From assembly GCF_004296335.1 (NCBI RefSeq), contig NZ_SGIU01000001.1, positions 597,290 to 661,289 of the forward strand: a stretch of 64,000 nt of DNA, read 5' to 3'. The notes under the pieces were generated by a model that did no database searches, was not told the origin of the DNA, and saw only the letters and a list, made by a program, of their open reading frames with translations. The first letter of the stretch is position 1; every line of letters begins with the position of its first letter. Below are positions 45,776-53,660 of the stretch, one piece after another. This DNA is from Flagellimonas allohymeniacidonis (lineage in GTDB: Bacteria; Bacteroidota; Bacteroidia; Flavobacteriales; Flavobacteriaceae). The position numbers and the translations under genes are program-made.

Positions 45776-46498
45776 TTAATCGCGTTTGTTTATTCTGGCA
45801 TCTCCAGATAATCGTTGACGAACGATTTCTGCTTCGCCCCGATAGTTCAATTCACTGTCTCCAGTGGCATTCACATCGATGGTATTGGCAACCGAAAGAA
45901 AAGCAATACTATCCCCGCTCAGCGTTAGAATAAGATCCTCAATGGATAAATCGTAATCCCTTAACTCACTATCGCCACTTAAATCCGCATTCAATCTGCT
46001 GGCCTCTCCAAATACATCCACTTCAGAATCTCCGTTGATGTCTATTAAGAGGTTGTTTGTATCTACTTCCCCCAAGAAGCGACTGTCTCCCAAAACATTT
46101 ATCGAAACATTTGTGGAAAGCAGGACATTTTCCAATTCAACAAAGGAATCCCCCGAAATGCGGTAGCTGGAAATGTTTTGCGTAGTGATATATACTTTTA
46201 AAGTGGCATTGCCACGAATACTCACTCTATTTTCCAATTGTACTCTTAACCGATTTTCGCCTTTTGAAACGATGATTCTATCTTGAACGTTGGTATTAGC
46301 CTCAACTGTAATGCTCTCCTCGGTATCCGAAAACCGAACGAAGACATCGAAATCACCTGAAACTTCCAGTTCATCGAAATCCGTAAATGAATATTCCCGG
46401 GTTGAGACTTCATTGGAAACTTTGATTGATTCCGTGTCGCATGAAGCCAATAAAAAACCAGTGGCCAACACAAGGCCATATATTATGTTTGTTTTCAT
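45776..46498 (-). CDS. Head-GIN-domain (DUF2807) lipoprotein
   Basis: A 240-residue lipoprotein with lipobox LLASC at residue 20. The mature part is a repetitive right-handed beta-helix-like domain: strands built on LSGDSELRDYDLS, INGDSEVDVFGEA, VTATGDSELNYRG-like turns with G-D-S at each corner. The repeat fits the GIN/DUF2807 adhesin-like family common in Bacteroidetes. Function unknown. It belongs to the ECF sigma cluster by position, but no TGCAACCC-type promoter was found in the 161 bases upstream. Confidence 0.85.
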   Translation of the reverse strand: MKTNIIYGLVLATGFLLASCDTESIKVSNEVSTREYSFTDFDELEVSGDFDVFVRFSDTEESITVEANTNVQDRIIVSKGENRLRVQLENRVSIRGNATLKVYITTQNISSYRISGDSFVELENVLLSTNVSINVLGDSRFLGEVDTNNLLIDINGDSEVDVFGEASRLNADLSGDSELRDYDLSIEDLILTLSGDSIAFLSVANTIDVNATGDSELNYRGEAEIVRQRLSGDARINKRD

Positions 46499-46659
46499 TT
46501 GATTTATGTTTAAAGTTGTTTATCCTATTCGTATTGGTACCCAATTGAAGTGGATGGGAAACCAATTCTCTTTGTCGTCTTTGGTAAATACGACCTCATT
46601 TTTTGAGTAAACTATTTGGGTCTGAATAGCTGATGGCCGTTTTTTTCTTCTGTTTTTCA

Positions 46660-47325
46660 TCAGTCCAATTGTTTTTTATAGCGGTTTCTACCCATATTAA
46701 AAATGCCCAGTTTGATACCAATTTCAGTACTAAAACCATTGATTCGGTCTATAGGACTGTCGGTCAATTCAATTTTACTGGAGAATCGATATTTTACCCC
46801 AGCTTCTATTTGCGCGTATCTCGAAATATTAAAAAGAGCGCTTACTCCAGGTTCCAATACAAAAACTGCATCCAAATCATCATCATCAAAGTCGAAATCC
46901 TCCTCGTTTTCCACAATATCGCGATCCACGTACCCTACAGCACCGCCACCAATGAAAAAGGGAAAGGAGAGGCTAACGGCTGATTTTCCAAAGAGGATGG
47001 GTTCTAAATGAAATCCTGCGTAACCTGCAAATAAATCATCGTTGTCACCACTTCTAGGATTAAAAATGTTTTGTCTGGAATACAGTCCTTTGGCCAAAAA
47101 CCCTACTTCGAACTGCTGATTGGCCACATAGGCCACCTTAAAGCTTCCGATGTAAGTGTCCTCTCCTTCAATTTCGCCATACCCAATACCTATGCCCATG
47201 TACACGCCGTGCACTACATTTCTACGGTCGTTAAAGGTTATGTAATTCCCTTCATCGTCTTGCGCTTTTAATACAAGTGAGAAGAGAAAAAGAAATACAG
47301 GGATTATTATTTTTTGACTGTTCAT
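46660..47325 (-). CDS. Outer-membrane beta-barrel-like protein
   Basis: A 221-residue exported protein. The signal peptide ends near SLVLKAQ, followed by alternating strands (VYMGIGIGYGEIEGEDTYIG, FKVAYVANQQFEVGF, VSLSFPFFIGGGAVGYVD) and a C-terminal strand GIKLGIFNMG, typical of an eight-strand barrel. An acidic loop (ENEEDFDFDDDDLDAV) may bind cations. The frame extends to a GTG at 47391, but MNSQKIIIPVFLFLF is the natural start and the longer version would cross the ECF promoter. Its own ECF-type promoter lies 29 bases upstream. Confidence 0.75.
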   Translation of the reverse strand: MNSQKIIIPVFLFLFSLVLKAQDDEGNYITFNDRRNVVHGVYMGIGIGYGEIEGEDTYIGSFKVAYVANQQFEVGFLAKGLYSRQNIFNPRSGDNDDLFAGYAGFHLEPILFGKSAVSLSFPFFIGGGAVGYVDRDIVENEEDFDFDDDDLDAVFVLEPGVSALFNISRYAQIEAGVKYRFSSKIELTDSPIDRINGFSTEIGIKLGIFNMGRNRYKKQLD

Positions 47326-47353
47326 TATTATAGGCTGTTTTGATTGATTTCCT

Positions 47354-47384
47354 TTAAAGACAATGGAATTTTTAAAGGGTTGCA
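47354..47384 (-). promoter_or_regulatory. ECF-type promoter of the outer-membrane-like gene
   Basis: On the minus strand TGCAACCC (47384 to 47377), 14 bases, then TGTCTTTAA (47362 to 47354). It overlaps the last bases of the DUF4097 gene. The same boxes with the same spacing occur at three other positions in the cluster. Confidence 0.7.
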
Positions 47385-47387
47385 CTT

Positions 47388-48491
47388 TCACAAAGATTTT
47401 TCACGTATAGTCACAATTCCTTTAATTCCATTAATAGTTATGGTCCCTTCTTTGCCTTTGCCATAGGTGGCTTCAATTTTTCTAAGCTTTCGACCTTTGT
47501 CCAACATATCAGATTTTACATTTTCAAAAGATTTGGGCAATCGGACCACTCCTTGTTCTATCGTTGCATTAAATCGATGAGAAAAATCGGTCACGGTCAA
47601 ACTAATGTCGGAAGACTCTTGTTCTATGGCAATATCGGTCTCTTGGCCCTTAATCTGGGTAACCTTAAAGTCCGAAATCTTCATGGTTAAATCGACACCT
47701 CCGGTCAAGCGTTCCAAATTCAGGGTACTGAATTTTAGATTCCCGTAAATTGCACCCACTTCTGTTATGGTAAGGTCATCTTTATTGGAATAGATTTCCA
47801 AGGTATTTACCGAACCCAGTTGTATTTCGGTGCCGCTACTGTTCAATCGCAGATTTTTGGAGTTTTCCATGTCCAATTCGCCGTTCTTTAGGTTTAAACT
47901 GGCATAATTTAGGTTTCGCGCTCTGACTTTACCAAACTTTAAAAGGATGTCAGCCTTGTTCAAGTCATCATTCAACCAAAGGTTACCATGCTCAATCAGA
48001 GTACTTAATTCTCCACTCCATCCTTCAATAACCAAATCACCAAACCGGTTGGTCACTTTAAGTTCCGCTTTTTTTGGAAGAAAAACTTCATAATCAATTT
48101 GTACTCGGCTCCGGTCAATATCAATAGGATTGGTGCGGTTAAACAAATCGGCAAACCAGCCAGTATTCTTGTTGGAAATCTCCGAAGTGATGGAAACATA
48201 GCCACTACTTGATTTGAATTCTGGGTTTATCCTTCCTAACAAATCTTGGGCATTATCTCGTCTTCTATGGTTTACCTTAACATCGATTTTAACCAAAACT
48301 TTATCTTGTTCCCATCCTGTCACAGTGATGTTGCCATATTTGTTTTCCAACTCCAGCTCACCTGAATTGGTAAGTGGAAAACTTTTCTCAATGGTTTTGG
48401 ATACCCTTTCCTGGGCGGTACTTATTAGTACCGAGAACAGTGTAAAGGCCATCCACAGGAGTTTTTTATAATGTATAGCCATAATCTTCAT
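47388..48491 (-). CDS. DUF4097 family beta-strand-repeat protein
   Basis: A 367-residue exported protein. After a signal peptide (ending near ISTAQ), it has KTIEKSFPLTNSGELELENKYGNITVTGW-type repeats, LKFGKVRARNLNYASLNLK and similar strands, a beta-helix-like DUF4097 pattern shared with head-GIN proteins. It ends in TITINGIKGIVTIREKSL. The start is uncertain: the ATG at 48491 (MKIMAIHYKKLLW) or 48482. It overlaps the end of the anti-sigma-like gene, which suggests coupling in one operon. Confidence 0.82.
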   Translation of the reverse strand: MKIMAIHYKKLLWMAFTLFSVLISTAQERVSKTIEKSFPLTNSGELELENKYGNITVTGWEQDKVLVKIDVKVNHRRRDNAQDLLGRINPEFKSSSGYVSITSEISNKNTGWFADLFNRTNPIDIDRSRVQIDYEVFLPKKAELKVTNRFGDLVIEGWSGELSTLIEHGNLWLNDDLNKADILLKFGKVRARNLNYASLNLKNGELDMENSKNLRLNSSGTEIQLGSVNTLEIYSNKDDLTITEVGAIYGNLKFSTLNLERLTGGVDLTMKISDFKVTQIKGQETDIAIEQESSDISLTVTDFSHRFNATIEQGVVRLPKSFENVKSDMLDKGRKLRKIEATYGKGKEGTITINGIKGIVTIREKSL

Positions 48492-49002
48492 CGGGTTTTT
48501 TAGCATCGTTTATTTGGCGTAATAGATTTTCAATGAGTTCAATACGTTTTTTGTAATTGGCCACGATGGCCTCAAGCACGCGCTCATTGTCAAGGTTTTT
48601 TCGCATCTCTTTGCGAAGAGTCTCGTATTCGGCATCGAGTTCATCCATAAAGGACAAAAACTCTTGCTTATCCATTTCAGAGAGATTGGGATTGTCCTGT
48701 ACCAATTGTACTTGGTACGACACCAAGCTTTGATAGTGCATGTCTATTTCCAGTAATTCTTCAGAGACAAATTGGTTTTCCATGGTCGTCCTTGGTACTA
48801 GCAAAAAGCCCATGGTAGCAATACCCAATACTACTGCTACACTGGCAGCAATTCGAAGTAATGGGCGTTTCCAAAGTGGAATTACCTTAGTTTTTGGTTT
48901 GTGCAACTCTTCGGAGATATTCGCCCATAATTTGTCGCGATTCGCTTTGTGCTCATCAAATTGCGCGGTGTTTTCCCGAATATGCTTTTCAAAATTGTCC
49001 AT
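48466..49002 (-). CDS. Probable anti-sigma factor (single-pass)
   Basis: A 178-residue protein. The cytoplasmic N-terminus (about 1-45) has charged helices (EKHIRENTAQFDEHKANRD). One membrane segment (about 48-68, LLRIAASVAVVLGIATMGFLL) is followed by a periplasmic coiled-coil-rich part (MHYQSLVSYQ, FMDELDAEYETLRKEMRKNL, YKKRIELIENLLRQIND). No zinc-binding HxxxCxxC motif is present. The gene directly follows the sigma gene with a 1-base overlap, and the topology (cytoplasmic N-domain, one TM, periplasmic sensor) is that of an anti-sigma factor. The assignment is inferred from context and topology. Confidence 0.75.
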   Translation of the reverse strand: MDNFEKHIRENTAQFDEHKANRDKLWANISEELHKPKTKVIPLWKRPLLRIAASVAVVLGIATMGFLLVPRTTMENQFVSEELLEIDMHYQSLVSYQVQLVQDNPNLSEMDKQEFLSFMDELDAEYETLRKEMRKNLDNERVLEAIVANYKKRIELIENLLRQINDAKKPDEDYGYTL

Positions 49003-49541
49003 TACAATTCGCTTATGATTTCCAATAATTTTTTCTTTGCCCTGTGATATTGTGATTTTGAGGTACTGGTCGAAACCCCAAGTATTTCCCCAATCTCCAC
49101 ATGGTCATAACCCTCAATCAAATACAGATTAATTATCTGTTTGTATCCGTTCGGCAATTTTGCGATGCCCATCTTTACCTTCTGTAGATCAACAGCATCG
49201 GCTTCAATGGGCTCTTCGTCCGCCAAATGAAACTCGTGTGCCTCCATCGGCACTATAGCGACACGTTTGGTCTTTAGGTAGTTGATACTTTTGTTAATGA
49301 CAATTCGTTTAAGCCAAGCACCAAAACTGCTTTCATACTTAAAACTGTGCAGTTTTTTAAAGGCGTCCACAAAACTGTCCTGTACAACATCCTCTGCATC
49401 TTCCTTATTACCCAAAAACCGAAGCCCAACGTTGAACATGGCGTCTACATACAGGCTATACAGTTCGTATTGCGAACTGGGATTGCCGGTCTTGCACTGT
49501 TCGACCAGGGTTTGATGTGTAAATCGAATGTCGGTTTCCAA
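49002..49541 (-). CDS. ECF RNA polymerase sigma factor
   Basis: A 179-residue sigma-70 family protein of the ECF type. Region 2 is seen as GNKEDAEDVVQDSFVDAFKKLHSF (about 42-65) and region 4 as LPNGYKQIINLYLIEGYDHV, EIGEILGVSTSTSKSQYHRAKKKLLEI. It lacks regions 1 and 3. It heads the sigma, anti-sigma, DUF4097 operon. The ECF-type promoter 25 bases upstream of its start has the same boxes as three other promoters nearby, which points to autoregulation. Confidence 0.93.
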   Translation of the reverse strand: METDIRFTHQTLVEQCKTGNPSSQYELYSLYVDAMFNVGLRFLGNKEDAEDVVQDSFVDAFKKLHSFKYESSFGAWLKRIVINKSINYLKTKRVAIVPMEAHEFHLADEEPIEADAVDLQKVKMGIAKLPNGYKQIINLYLIEGYDHVEIGEILGVSTSTSKSQYHRAKKKLLEIISEL

Positions 49542-49565
49542 AGGTTAAGGTTGATGCCTTCTGAG

Positions 49566-49596
49566 TTAAAGACAACAACAAAAGTAAAGGGTTGCA
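49566..49596 (-). promoter_or_regulatory. ECF-type promoter of the sigma operon
   Basis: On the minus strand TGCAACCC (49596 to 49589), 14 bases, then TGTCTTTAA (49574 to 49566), with the sigma gene ATG at 49541. The 14-base spacer equals that at the other three sites. Confidence 0.75.
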
Positions 49597-49641
49597 CATG
49601 CTTAGAAAAAGTTTTGATCAGGATTAAAATTTCATCTTGAA

Positions 49642-49672
49642 TGCAACCCTTAATTTTTTCACCTGTCTCTTG
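49642..49672 (+). promoter_or_regulatory. ECF-type promoter of the TonB receptor operon
   Basis: TGCAACCC (49642-49649), 14 bases, then TGTCTCTTG (49664-49672); the -10 box differs from TGTCTTTAA at the last positions. It is 37 bases before the receptor ATG and lies back-to-back with the sigma operon promoter, 45 bases away. Confidence 0.7.
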
Positions 49673-49708
49673 GTGGTGAAAATCTTAAAACCATCAAAAA
49701 TCAAAAAC

Positions 49709-52114
49709 ATGAACAGTAAAGAACACCTGAGTCCAGCACTTAAAACCATAGTTTGGTTGCTCTGGGCTTATTTTATGGGCTGCCTTTTCGTTATGGGCCA
49801 AAGTAGTCATACCATCAGTGGCACCATTACCGACAAAAGCAATGGGGAGACCCTTTTTGGGGCCACTGTCTTTCTCACCGGAACCACCATTGGGGGAGTA
49901 ACCAACGAGTATGGTTTTTATTCCATAACCGCGCCAGAAGGAGAGTATGTACTCAATATCTCGTATATGGGCTATACCGACATGAATATTGAAGTCCATT
50001 TAAACCAAGACCTCAAGCATGACGTTGAGATTTCCGAATTTTCTACCAAACTCGAGGAAGTTGTGGTCACCGCAGAAGAACCTGAACGGGCCATCTTGCG
50101 CAAACCCGAAATGAGCGTTTTGAAAATGAACGTAGCAACCATCAAACAAACCCCCGTGGTTTTGGGTGAAGTAGACGTTTTGAAATCACTGCAATTGTTG
50201 CCAGGGGTGACCAATAATGGCGAAGGCACGGGAGGCTTTCATGTTCGAGGTGGGGCGCAGGACCAGAACCTTGTCTTATTGGATGAAGCTATTATTTACA
50301 ACACCTCCCACATGTTTGGTTTTTTTTCGGTCTTCAATGCTGATGCCATTAAAGATGTAAAACTCTATAAAGGAGGTATTCCAGCACGCTTTGGAGGTCG
50401 GGTATCCTCTGTATTGGACATCCGTCAAAAAGATGGGAACAGTAAAAAGTTTGCCCTGACCGGAGGTGTTGGGGTCATTTCCAGCAGACTGACTGCAGAA
50501 GGGCCAATCTTTGGTGACAATGGATCTTTTTTAATAGCAGGTCGACGTTCTTATGTGGATTTGATTTTAGCAGCAGCGGGAGAGGACAATCGGGTTTCCT
50601 TCTACGATTTGAACCTAAAGACCAACTACAGCATTAACCGAAACAACAAGCTCTTTTTGAGTGGCTATTTTGGCCGGGATGCTTTTGACTTTGCCGGTAT
50701 TTTTGAAAATAGTTACGGCAATGGCTCGGGAAACCTACGCTGGAACCATATCTTTAATGACCGATTGTTTTCTAATCTTTCCGCCATAGTAAGTCGATAC
50801 GATTATGACTTAAATTTTGACCAAGATGATTTTGAATGGGTTTCGTCGATTACCAACTATAATCTTAAATACGATTTAAAGTATTACTTAAACGACAGCT
50901 TTTCGCTTGACTTTGGAGCCAATGGTATTTATTATGATTTTGACCCTGGACAGGTACAGCCTACCTCACCAGACTCACCTGTAAATCCATTGACGTTGGA
51001 CCAAAAAAGGGCACTTGAAACGGGGGTCTATATCAACGCAGAGCATAAACTAACAGATAGATTTACTGCGCAATATGGCTTACGGTACAGTTCTTTTTCG
51101 CGGCTGGGAGGACAACCCATTATGGAGTATGCCAATGGACAACCAGTTATATACAATTCTGAGCTTGGCATTTACGAAAGGGGCGAGGCTATTGGAGAAA
51201 CAGATTTTTCCCGAAGGGAAGCCATTGAGACTTTTGGTAATTTGGAGCCTAGAGTTTCGTTGGCCTATCTCTTGAACGAAAACTCTTCCTTAAAAATGGG
51301 ATTTTCAAGAGCAGCGCAGTACATTCATTTATTATCGAATACCTCCTCTGTAACTCCTTTGGATGTGTGGACACCCAGTGGACCCTTCATTAAGCCTCAA
51401 CTGTCAAACCAATATGCCTTAGGTTACTTCCAAAACTTTTTGGATAAGAGCTATTCGTTGGAGGTGGAAGCTTATTACAAAACTGTAAATAATCGAATCG
51501 ATTACATAGATGGCTCAGAACTGATTGGTCAGAACACCATTGAAACAGAAATCTTGAATGGTGAAATGCGAGCCTACGGATTGGAGCTTCTATTACGAAA
51601 AAATGAAGGGGATTTGACAGGTTGGATTGCCTACACACTTTCAAAATCTGAACAGCGTACACCTGGGGGTATGGCTGGAGGTCCAGGAATCAACGGAGGC
51701 AATTGGTACAATACATTTTTCGATAGAACGCACGATATTTCCATTACAGGTTCCTATCGATGGAATGACCAATGGAGCTTTGGTGCAAATTTGATTTTTC
51801 AAACAGGAAGGCCTGTAACTTTTCCCAATGGTCAATATCAATATGAAGATTTGTCCATTGCCAGTTATGCACCTCGCAATTCAGACCGCTTACCAGCCTA
51901 CCATCGCATGGATGTATCGGCCACCTTTAAACCAAGAAAATATCAAAACAAACGCTTTAAAGGCGAATGGGTATTGAGTATTTATAATCTGTACCACAGA
52001 AAAAATGCAGCTTCCATTTCTTTCGGTCAAAATTTGGAGACTGGAGCCAACGAAGCAACCAGAACTGCCATTTTTGGGATAGTGCCCTCATTGACGTACA
52101 ACTTTAAATTTTAG
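49709..52114 (+). CDS. TonB-dependent outer-membrane receptor with N-terminal regulatory domain
   Basis: An 801-residue receptor. A signal segment (to about residue 32) is followed by a carboxypeptidase-regulatory-like domain (HTISGTITDKSNGETLFGATVFL, about 34-120). The plug (about 120-245: LPGVTNNGEGTGGFHVRGG, DEAIIYNTSHMFGFFSVF) and a barrel ending in PSLTYNFKF follow. The plug type is that of receptors paired with DUF4249 lipoproteins. The frame opens at a TTG at 49637, but that would include the promoter, so the ATG at 49709 is chosen. The substrate is unknown. Confidence 0.92.
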   Translation: MNSKEHLSPALKTIVWLLWAYFMGCLFVMGQSSHTISGTITDKSNGETLFGATVFLTGTTIGGVTNEYGFYSITAPEGEYVLNISYMGYTDMNIEVHLNQDLKHDVEISEFSTKLEEVVVTAEEPERAILRKPEMSVLKMNVATIKQTPVVLGEVDVLKSLQLLPGVTNNGEGTGGFHVRGGAQDQNLVLLDEAIIYNTSHMFGFFSVFNADAIKDVKLYKGGIPARFGGRVSSVLDIRQKDGNSKKFALTGGVGVISSRLTAEGPIFGDNGSFLIAGRRSYVDLILAAAGEDNRVSFYDLNLKTNYSINRNNKLFLSGYFGRDAFDFAGIFENSYGNGSGNLRWNHIFNDRLFSNLSAIVSRYDYDLNFDQDDFEWVSSITNYNLKYDLKYYLNDSFSLDFGANGIYYDFDPGQVQPTSPDSPVNPLTLDQKRALETGVYINAEHKLTDRFTAQYGLRYSSFSRLGGQPIMEYANGQPVIYNSELGIYERGEAIGETDFSRREAIETFGNLEPRVSLAYLLNENSSLKMGFSRAAQYIHLLSNTSSVTPLDVWTPSGPFIKPQLSNQYALGYFQNFLDKSYSLEVEAYYKTVNNRIDYIDGSELIGQNTIETEILNGEMRAYGLELLLRKNEGDLTGWIAYTLSKSEQRTPGGMAGGPGINGGNWYNTFFDRTHDISITGSYRWNDQWSFGANLIFQTGRPVTFPNGQYQYEDLSIASYAPRNSDRLPAYHRMDVSATFKPRKYQNKRFKGEWVLSIYNLYHRKNAASISFGQNLETGANEATRTAIFGIVPSLTYNFKF

Positions 52115-52118
52115 ACCA

Positions 52119-52976
52119 ATGAAAAAGATCATAAAAATTGCATTAACCTTAGTAGTTGCTGTTTTTGCTTCCTGCACTGATGTAGTTGATGTAGAAGTAC
52201 AAAACGGACCCGAACGTTTGGTAGTTGAAGCTTCCCTAGATTGGGAAAAAGGAACAACGGGCAACATACAGACTATTCGATTACGAAAATCAACTCCATT
52301 CTTTGATACAAACAATGTTACCGATGTTACAGGGGCATCCGTAGTGGTAACTAATGAAACTAGTGGTGCCAGCTATATTTTCGCGGATCAAAACAATGGT
52401 GAATATCGAACAACAAGCTTTCAGCCGATATTGGGGCAATCCTATTCTCTTCGCATTGATTATGATAACGAGGTATATACCGCGCGCGAAACCATGACAT
52501 CCGTTACCAACATCACAAATGTTTTTCAGGATCGAGAAGATGGTTTTGATGATGAAGCCTTGGAGGTACATGTGGTGTTCACCGACCCTCCAGAGGAAGG
52601 AGATAATTATTTGTTCAAATTTCAAAGAGAAGGGGACCTTTTGCCCGATTTAGAAGTCGCTGAAGATGAATTTGTCAATGGCAATGAAATTGATTGGTGG
52701 TATGAAATTGACGACGACGATGACATAGAGCCCTTTGAACCTGGAGATGTGGTCAATATTGAAATGTACGGAATCTCCAGACCTTACTATGACTATATTA
52801 AGATTCTTATTGACCAATTGGGAGGGGTAGGAATATTTGAAACCACCCCGGTAGCGGTAAAAGGCAATTGTATCAATCAGACGAATCCGGATAATTATGC
52901 TTTTGGATATTTCCGATTAACTGAGATGGTAAAAACCAGCTACACCTTTGTGGAAAATGAACAAAGTTCCAATTGA
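52119..52976 (+). CDS. DUF4249 domain-containing lipoprotein
   Basis: A 285-residue lipoprotein with lipobox VFASC at residue 19. The mature part begins TDVVDVEVQNGPERLVVEASL, then IQTIRLRKSTPFFDTNNV and VTGASVVVTNETSG, the DUF4249 hallmark. An acidic stretch (EIDDDDDIEPFEPGD) lies near the end. DUF4249 proteins are regularly encoded right after TonB receptors and probably act as their surface partner. It starts 4 bases after the receptor stop codon and is followed by a terminator at 53027-53057. Confidence 0.88.
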   Translation: MKKIIKIALTLVVAVFASCTDVVDVEVQNGPERLVVEASLDWEKGTTGNIQTIRLRKSTPFFDTNNVTDVTGASVVVTNETSGASYIFADQNNGEYRTTSFQPILGQSYSLRIDYDNEVYTARETMTSVTNITNVFQDREDGFDDEALEVHVVFTDPPEEGDNYLFKFQREGDLLPDLEVAEDEFVNGNEIDWWYEIDDDDDIEPFEPGDVVNIEMYGISRPYYDYIKILIDQLGGVGIFETTPVAVKGNCINQTNPDNYAFGYFRLTEMVKTSYTFVENEQSSN

Positions 52977-53026
52977 GAATAGTCAGACTGTAAGTTGAAA
53001 AGTCAAGTTTAGGTTGGTTTGATGTG

Positions 53027-53060
53027 AAAGTGTCGGGTTGCTAGCGCCCGGCACTTTTTA
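53027..53060 (+). terminator. Rho-independent terminator after the DUF4249 gene
   Basis: AAAGTGTCGGG (53027-53037) pairs with CCCGGCACTTT (53047-53057), 11 base pairs with one G-U and a 9-base loop, then a short T-run. Confidence 0.88.
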
Positions 53061-53113
53061 TTTGGAACAATTGTTAAAGTATTCTCAAAAGTGCAAACAG
53101 ATTTTCAACAGAA

Positions 53114-53144
53114 TGCAACCCTGAAAAATGTTATCTGTCTTTAA
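53114..53144 (+). promoter_or_regulatory. ECF-type promoter of the small secreted-protein gene
   Basis: TGCAACCC (53114-53121), 14 bases, then TGTCTTTAA (53136-53144), 24 bases before the ATG at 53168. It matches the sigma operon promoter in both boxes. Confidence 0.72.
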
Positions 53145-53167
53145 GACAACATAAAAAAATAAAGTTA

Positions 53168-53608
53168 ATGAAGCGAATAGTAGCAACTGTAGTTTTTGGA
53201 ATAACAGCCTTGTACGGAGTACATGCCCAGGAGTACAAAGTAATTACCAGTGTGGAATCCATAGTACCCAGTGGGTTGGGCCGATCAAGGATTATTACCG
53301 CCCAAGAAGATAAGGATTACAAGGAGTACACCAGTGTCCAAACCGAGGAGGACAACACGAGAAACAAATCAAGTAGGAGTGATATCAGGGTGAAGAACTT
53401 TGAAGAAACAAAATTATTGAACTTTTTTAACCTCGGAGGAATTCGGTTTCAGAACATTGCGGCCAACGATGCACTCTTATCCTCCAAAATAAACGATATG
53501 ATTTCTGAGGGTTGGGAATTGGCCTTTGTTACCAGTGCTGTGGAGAGCGCCGGAGGAAAAGGTGATGCGAATGGTATTTTTATCACACGATACATTTTTA
53601 AACGTTAG
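53168..53608 (+). CDS. Small secreted protein, DUF4177-like C-terminus
   Basis: A 146-residue exported protein. Signal peptide to about residue 20 (ending GVHAQ), then a polar region (SVQTEEDNTRNKSSRSD) and a C-terminal segment with INDMISEGWELAFVTSAVES, like the GWEL motif of DUF4177. The function is unknown. It is a single-gene unit between its own ECF-type promoter and a terminator at 53631-53654, so it is probably a target of the ECF sigma factor encoded at 49002. Confidence 0.78.
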   Translation: MKRIVATVVFGITALYGVHAQEYKVITSVESIVPSGLGRSRIITAQEDKDYKEYTSVQTEEDNTRNKSSRSDIRVKNFEETKLLNFFNLGGIRFQNIAANDALLSSKINDMISEGWELAFVTSAVESAGGKGDANGIFITRYIFKR

Positions 53609-53630
53609 GTTGATTGATCGGTACATGGTA

Positions 53631-53660
53631 AAGCCTTCTGAAAACGGAAGGCTTTTTTTC
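53631..53660 (+). terminator. Rho-independent terminator after the small secreted-protein gene
   Basis: AAGCCTTCTG (53631-53640) and CGGAAGGCTT (53645-53654) form a 10-base-pair stem with one T-G pair and an AAAA loop, then a T-run. The convergent DUF1853 gene ends just downstream at 53660. Confidence 0.88.

Noticed and set aside
46633..46983. Plus-strand open frame of 116 codons over the outer-membrane-like gene
   Set aside because: It overlaps the minus-strand gene, which has a signal peptide and barrel strands. The plus-strand translation has no recognisable features.
47326..47391. Longer frame of the outer-membrane-like protein from a GTG at 47391
   Set aside because: It would place the ECF promoter inside the coding region and precede the signal peptide by 22 residues.
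49637..49708. Longer frame of the second TonB receptor from a TTG at 49637
   Set aside because: It covers the ECF promoter and gives an unnatural N-terminus. The ATG at 49709 leaves a normal signal segment.
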